Source: Solea solea
Lineage: Eukaryota; Chordata; Actinopteri; Pleuronectiformes; Soleidae
Direction of reading: 5' to 3'
NCBI RefSeq assembly: GCF_958295425.1
Contig: NC_081136.1
Location: forward strand, 29,068,077 to 29,132,076
Length of the DNA: 64,000 nucleotides
Shown: one piece after another, positions 58,801-64,000 of the stretch
Layout of the letters: each line of letters starts with the position of its first letter
Numbering within the stretch: position 1 is the stretch's first letter
Made by a program: the position numbers and the translations under genes
Notes under the pieces: generated by a model
What the model saw: the letters and a program-made list of their open reading frames with translations, nothing else
What the model was told of the DNA's origin: nothing
Databases searched by the model: none

Positions 58801-61800
58801 CAAATGTTCCTCACATCAAATTCGACTTTTTCTCCCTCTGGTATCTTTGGCACACTGACAGATTGAGAAAACGACCTAAAATAAAAAAAAAACTGGGTTA
58901 CAACATGAAGAACTTCACACCAGTTTGTTATGAACATTGTTTAAAAATAAAATGATAACAGACTTACTTTGGTTTGGGTTTGAAATCCTCTATTGCAGAA
59001 TAAAGAGGAGACAATCACAGTTTAGGTTTCACTTCATCTTGTTTTCTTTCTTTTTTATAGAATTCCAAAAATCTACTACTAAAATTTATTTGATCTAGTT
59101 TTGCATTTAAGATTTAAATATCCTGGATAAATAAAAAAGGGCGTTGCTCACTGGGCCTGAATCTGTGATCTACACTGAGTGAACGATTATTCATCACTGA
59201 CCTTCTGCAGTGGAACGACAGAAATCAAACTCTTTTTACGATGTACTGCATCAGTGAATAATTACTTACTCAATTGTACCGAATTGAACTGTACAATATG
59301 GGTTTTTTTTCTCTCTCTGTCCTATTCTGTTCTAAATCTATTATTTCCTGTCTGTAACCATTTCACGCATGAGGTCCAGTCCAGCTGTCAAATAATGAAC
59401 AGCATGTGGAACAGAATCAGTGTCCTGGAATTCACAGTGTGCTACAGTGTGAGAGAGGGAATCTTCGTGGTGTCCTGAAGGATGTTTTTGAAATAAATCA
59501 GAGCCTTTTATGTGGAAGAGTTTGGTTTTGTCCCTCAACTCAATAATGATTATTAACTGTAATCACAAGGCCTCCCCGCAGCTCATCGTACCTTCATCTG
59601 GGGCCAGAGTCTCTGTGGCAGAACACATAAAGAATGTGTTATTGTGTTATTTTGCAGGCCGAATACAAATGTATTCATTCTTATTATTTTCAAATTTCAC
59701 TCGGAGCAGAAATCTGCTTTATATATTCTGATGTGAAAAGGTTTCCTGGCTGTCGGAGGCAAGAAATAGAAAGTCTAAACTGTTTCTGTATGTCTTATCA
59801 GACTGGGTTTATGGTGGAGGTATATAATTCAAAGCCATGAAAGCTCTACCTTCAATTTTTGGAGGCAGTCTTTATAAAAAAAAAAGTATATTATCAGAAT
59901 AGGCCTAAAGCACGAAGGGGAAAAAATAAGATAGCGGGGTATTTACTTACACCAGGCATGAATTCATCCATAACAGGGAATTGAAACAAGTAAAATGTAC
60001 TATTACTTTTTTCCATAAATATAAGCTCTAACGTCGTCTTTCCCAAAACTAAATGATTATAAAACGTGAAAGTTTATTCACACTATAGGCATGCTGGTGT
60101 GTTACCTTCTTCTGCAGGTGCTTTGAGAGGGAAACATGAGGAGACAGTTGATCAGTGACAGAGATCGTGAATACAGACGACACCAAAGCAGGTATCTGTG
60201 GTTGATTCTTTTATGACAGGAAATGACTGACAATAACAAAAAAAAAAAGTCCTTACCTTCAGTATTCACCGGAGGTTCTGAAGTGGTGTGAATAAATAAC
60301 AAAAAAATATAATTACATGCAACAATGAGAGAAACAGACTATGCAGCGGGATTAACGTGAATCAAAATGAGCTGTCTGTTACCTTCTTCTGCAGGCTCTG
60401 TGAGAGGGAGATGTGAGCATACAGTGGATCAGAGACAGTGATCAATGTAAGAACAAATTCAGACTCATCCATTAAAAACTGCAGGCAGGAAGTTGCTAAG
60501 AGAAAAACAAACTAACACCAGTGAAAACATTATAATTAGATGCAAAGACAAACAGGATATGCAGTGATAGGATTAACGTGAACGAGAAGATGGAGAGATT
60601 TACAGAATATTCAAATACACATGTACATGATCTTCTATAATGTCTTATTATACATCTTTTTTCTTTACATGATTATTTTGCTTTTATCTACTAAAATACA
60701 CATGTTTGAAAAGAGAGACGACGTTACCTTCTTCTGCAGCTTCTGTGAAAGGGAGACGTGAGTCGATCGTGAGTTATGATCAGTGGGGGAAACAGACGAC
60801 AGCTCATCAGTAATGGACACACAATAATGGTCCAGTCAAAAGTTAAAGAAAAACAACACGGCAGCAGGTGGTTGTGGTTGATTATTTTATAATATGATAT
60901 GACAACAGAAAAAGTCTTTGCCTTCAGGTTCAGGAGGTTCTGATGTGGTGTGAGATAAAGATTCAATTAGAAAATAACAATAATAATAAAAAAACAAGAT
61001 CACTGACAGACCTCTGAAAAGCTTTGTTACCCATTTTAGGGACCTGACATGTTAACATTGTGATCCACTGGATCTATTCAGATCTCTGGATCTGAATAGA
61101 ACTTAAAGTGTTAATAGCTTTTAACATATTTTACATTTTGCAGGACAAAATTCATCCTGATCTGTTAAAATGTCGCTGAGATTTACACATCTAAACATGT
61201 TAAATTTAAACTGTGGCCAAATATGTAATGTGGACAGTGAAAATGTGACCATTGGGTAGATTCTTCCCAATGTTTAATAGGAACACACTCGAGTGTTGAT
61301 CACCTGCCCATCCCCCCAAAAGAAACCCAGATTGCAAATATAATTAGATGCAACTATACGACAAACAGCGGGATACACATGAATGAGAAGATGGAGAGAT
61401 TTAAATAATTATACATGTTTGAAAGGAGAGACTGTTGTTGTATGTGTTACCTTCATCTGCAGCGTCTGTGAGAGGGAGCCGTGAGCAGACAGTCGATCAT
61501 GAATAATGATCAATGGAGGAAACAGACAACAGCTCATCAGTTATAGATGAAGAATAATGGTGCAGTCAAAACATTGGTGCAGAAAACTATTAAAAACACT
61601 ATAGCAGTCAGGTACTGTATCTGTCCACTAACTTGGGGAAATTAGCTCCCAGGATAAATCTGAGGTGACAAGTCTCGACATTGTATTGGACCCAGATCTT
61701 AGTTTCCAGTCCCACATTAATAAGGTGAAAGTGTGAGCATTTATAAATCAAAAATATTCCCTACACTGACTCCCTGTAACATTTAGGTCCTCCTCCTTGT

Positions 61801-63038
61801 ATACAAAGCACTACATGGGCTAGGACCAAGCTACATTGCTACTACCCTTAGATATCAGGGAAGCCAGCTCACTAAATATTTTTAAAAGACGACTTAATAC
61901 TTATCTTTTTACTTAGCCTTCAACTAGCTAATTTCCTCCTATTTTTAGTGTATTTCTAAGTTGAAACAAGGTTTTAACATCTTGACTCTATCCTTTTCCC
62001 ATTTTATTCCACCCTGTATTTTACAGTTTTATTTGCATCTTGTGTGTTTTATGTAGTTAAAACAGGCTTTTTTACTTTTGACTTTTCCTTTTCATTCCAC
62101 CCTGTGTTGTGTTTCATTGTTGTATTTGTGTTTTAAATTGTATTTTCCTTCCATTTTGAAACACTTTGACCTGCAATCCTTGTATGAAAGGTGCCATACT
62201 AATAAAGTGTATTATTATTATCATCACTATTACTGTATCTGTACAGTGCCTGGTTATTATTTTCTAATTTTCTAATGGAACAGGACAACAAAAAAGGTCC
62301 TTACCTTCAGGAGGTTCTGTAGTGGTGTGAAAAATAAAGATTCAGTTAGTAAAAAATTATTTAAAAGCAAAAGTGAGACTTCAACAGTACATGCAAGAGG
62401 ATTAACATGAATGAGATGATGAAGAGGTTTGAAAGATTAGTAGTAAGTTTTTTCTCTCCTTGCAATTTTGCAACTTTGTCTGAGCATGTCCCAGTTTCCA
62501 CAGAGAGGGAAAATCTCATTTTGCAATGAATTAATTCACTGCTAACTCAGCAGGCAGCTCGGTGGCAGCCAGACACTGCAGTGATTAGTGAAATCCTAAA
62601 TATAACTCTGATGTAGGTAAATGAATAGTGCTGAAGCAATGTTTGCACATCAGGCAGAAGGAGTGGTGTAAACTGTCACATGGCAAAAAAAAAGAAAAGA
62701 AAATTACCTTCTACTTTAGGTGTCATTTCTTCTGTAGAACAAGAACAAAAGACAGACTTATTAAACCAAAACCTGTCATTGTTGGCCCGAAACATGACAA
62801 AAGACGACACACCCCGCCAATGTGGAACACACAAAGGCATTATTTACGGACACAAACAATTCATACAAACCATCCCCTTTTCCCAGCGTCGCCATGACTG
62901 AGCGAGAAAAATATGGATTAGTGGATCAGTGAGATTCTGGCAAACAGCTTGAGGCTGGGATTCGGTCAAACTCCGAACACTGCGATTTCAGTCTCTCAGG
63001 ATTCACTGAAACCCCACTGTTGCTGTCTGACATTCATT
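52874..63038 (-). CDS. Troponin T (striated muscle thin-filament protein), paralogue uncertain
   Basis: Troponin T ties the troponin complex to tropomyosin. Eighteen well-supported minus-strand exons share compatible phases: 62731-62708, 62316-62305, 61465-61451, 60939-60922, 60742-60728, 60397-60383, 60277-60257, 60120-60106, 59612-59592, 58989-58968, 58875-58815, 58066-57950, 57847-57770, 55823-55710, 55402-55290, 55210-55120, 54129-54089 and 52913-52874. A candidate first exon (63038-63018, ATG at 63033, M-S-D-S-N) makes 282 codons plus stop, close to cardiac troponin T. Motifs are [62 protein letters not shown] and [18 protein letters not shown]. The N-terminus is an acidic hypervariable region built from tiny exons. 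The C-terminus ends GKTKGRLR instead of the usual GGRWK. The core mixes features of TNNT1, TNNT2 and TNNT3, so I do not assign a symbol. A divergent teleost tnnt2-like copy is my guess. Confidence 0.93.
53625..53820. repeat. Short minisatellite, TTCACCTGTCCTCATCA-type unit
   Basis: About ten imperfect copies of a 15-24-bp unit built on TTCACCTGTCCTCATC occupy the last troponin T intron. It is unrelated in sequence to the 38-bp array. Confidence 0.85.
54325..54810. mobile_element. hAT-derived-like repeat with GGCCCGCGGGCC end
   Basis: The segment opens with GCGGCCCGCGGGCCACATAT and closes around CTAGTCCGGCCCCTCATTGA and CATTGGCCCCCGTCATTTG, with AT-rich DNA between. These GC-rich ends resemble a common vertebrate hAT-derived repeat. 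The assignment is from memory of the motif only. Confidence 0.4.
55920..57310. other. Long troponin T intron, no further gene seen
   Basis: This AT-rich intron between the exons at 55823 and 57770 shows no exon, repeat array or conserved motif that I recognise, apart from the SINE that follows at 57310. Confidence 0.5.
57310..57494 (+). mobile_element. tRNA-derived fish SINE, copy 2
   Basis: The head carries a Pol III A-box-like TAGCTCAGTGG and B-box-like GGTTCAATTCC. The body carries TTTCAACTGGAAAGTTGTGG, CCTTGAGCAAGAGACTTAAC and GACTAGAAAAGCGCTTTATA. This copy is better preserved at the head than the one at 31905. It lies in a troponin T intron. Confidence 0.85.
58225..58372. repeat. (TA)n and (CATA)n compound microsatellite
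   Basis: A TA run at 58226-58244 passes into degenerate ACATA/CATATA repeats to about 58370, in a troponin T intron. Confidence 0.9.
61625..62232 (+). mobile_element. 5'-truncated LINE (L2/CR1-like), 3' end of reverse transcriptase ORF
   Basis: The translation contains [14 protein letters not shown], the motif near the end of L2-like reverse transcriptase ORFs. It is followed by a TACAAAGCACTACATGGGCT segment and a tail GTGCCATACTAATAAAGTG with (ATT)n. Stops and indels interrupt the frame. It is inserted in the troponin T intron between the exons at 62305 and 61465. Confidence 0.75.
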
Positions 63039-64000
63039 CTGCACAAAGCTCGAGCAGCGAGTGATTTCTGATGACAAACTGAGCCTGTGAGCCGTTTGTA
63101 ACGTTTTCGTATCCCAACATGCAACAAGAACAATGGGGGGGAAAACATGTAATTTTTTGTTTTTTGTGTTTTTTTTGTCTGTCTCGTTAAGTTGGTGTCA
63201 GTCAGTGCAAATGAAAAAAAGTATCAATAGATCATGGCAGTATTGAAAACAACATCAAAACTACTCGTTCTGCAGTAAAACAGTCGTCTGGTTTACAACC
63301 CAGTGAGCGGCGTATGATTATGAGGCAGGAAAAGAGACAAAAAAATACAGTCTGCTAGAATTTGTATTCCTAGTATTACATTGTTTTGGTGAAATATGGG
63401 ACTGTTGATGTTGCCACATCTGAACAACACATTCTTTCGGTCAAAGTTAAGAGAGAAAATACCAGCTATTTGTGGACATTTGCAGATCATATTAAACCAT
63501 GTCTCTATTGCGAGTGACAAAGAGCCGACGTGCAAGCTAAATGGAACTCAGCCGTCGTTAACTCGATCATTTGCACCTGTGCTGTGTCACACTGTGACCT
63601 GTCAAAATGGCTGCCACGACGCTCCATTTAGACCTTTTTATGATAATAGAAACATGCGAGGAGACTGCTCATGACATTGGAAATGGAAATAGCCACCAGA
63701 TGTATCTGAAATGACCTGGGATTAACATGAGGACACAATATGTCATCTTTACACTATAAAACAGATGAGACATAACATAGAATATGGTGATTTGGGAAAC
63801 CAGTGGGAGGAAACCAGAGAACCCAGAGGAATCCCGTACACACGGGGTGAACATAGCAAAGTCCATGTCGGAAGGCCCTTGTTTCGACCGGATTGAGAAC
63901 CTGGATCTACTTGCTGCAAAGGCAAGATATATAACTTGATACAATTGTTGTATGTCTGCTCCTGGTCTCTCTCTTCTATCTCGACCTCACCTCCTCCCTC
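63039..64000. other. Right edge, upstream of troponin T, no gene seen
   Basis: No exon could be supported. A minus-strand GGAG followed by GTGAGG near 63990 could be a splice donor of an upstream exon beyond the window, so the true 5' end of troponin T may lie outside. Confidence 0.4.

Noticed and set aside
59944..59962. Troponin T-like minus-strand segment DEFMPG before GTAAGT
   Set aside because: No AG acceptor precedes it; the upstream bases read TTATG.

Overview
The window looks like a piece of a ray-finned (teleost) fish chromosome. Genes are split into many short exons with consensus GT-AG introns, mostly about 0.1-2 kb. The repeats include a tRNA-headed SINE, hAT-like MITEs and LINE 3' ends of types common in fish. 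The species cannot be named from the sequence. One run of exactly 200 Ns (2404-2603) joins two contigs.

Layout, left to right. (1) 47-182 is the last coding exon of an unidentified plus-strand gene on the left contig. (2) 2721-11825 (+) holds the 3' half of strip2 (striatin-interacting protein 2). Its last two exons carry four apparent single-base indels. (3) 14952-17166 (-) is morn2, head-to-head with dhx57. (4) 18849-27544 (+) is dhx57, an intact 23-exon DExH-box RNA helicase gene of 1,447 codons. (5) 28647-28987 (+) is smkr1, tail-to-tail with (6) stmp1 at 29699-30611 (-), a 46-residue mitochondrial microprotein. (7) 31014-42369 (+) is dnm1l (DRP1), 19 coding exons and 707 residues, head-to-head with stmp1. 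(8) 43346-52722 is a 9.4 kb array of about 246 copies of a 38-bp unit with higher-order structure. (9) 52874-63038 (-) is a troponin T gene, with about nine tiny acidic exons in its 5' half that look like tandem duplicates.

From memory of the human map, strip2, smkr1 and stmp1 belong to 7q32-33, morn2-dhx57 to 2p22, and dnm1l to 12p11, so the order here is a teleost mosaic. Two compact divergent promoters stand out: morn2/dhx57 and stmp1/dnm1l. The second joins two genes whose products both act at mitochondria. No CRISPR, prokaryotic or viral gene was seen. The most unusual structures are the 38-bp higher-order array, the multiplied troponin T micro-exons, and the damaged 3' end of strip2.
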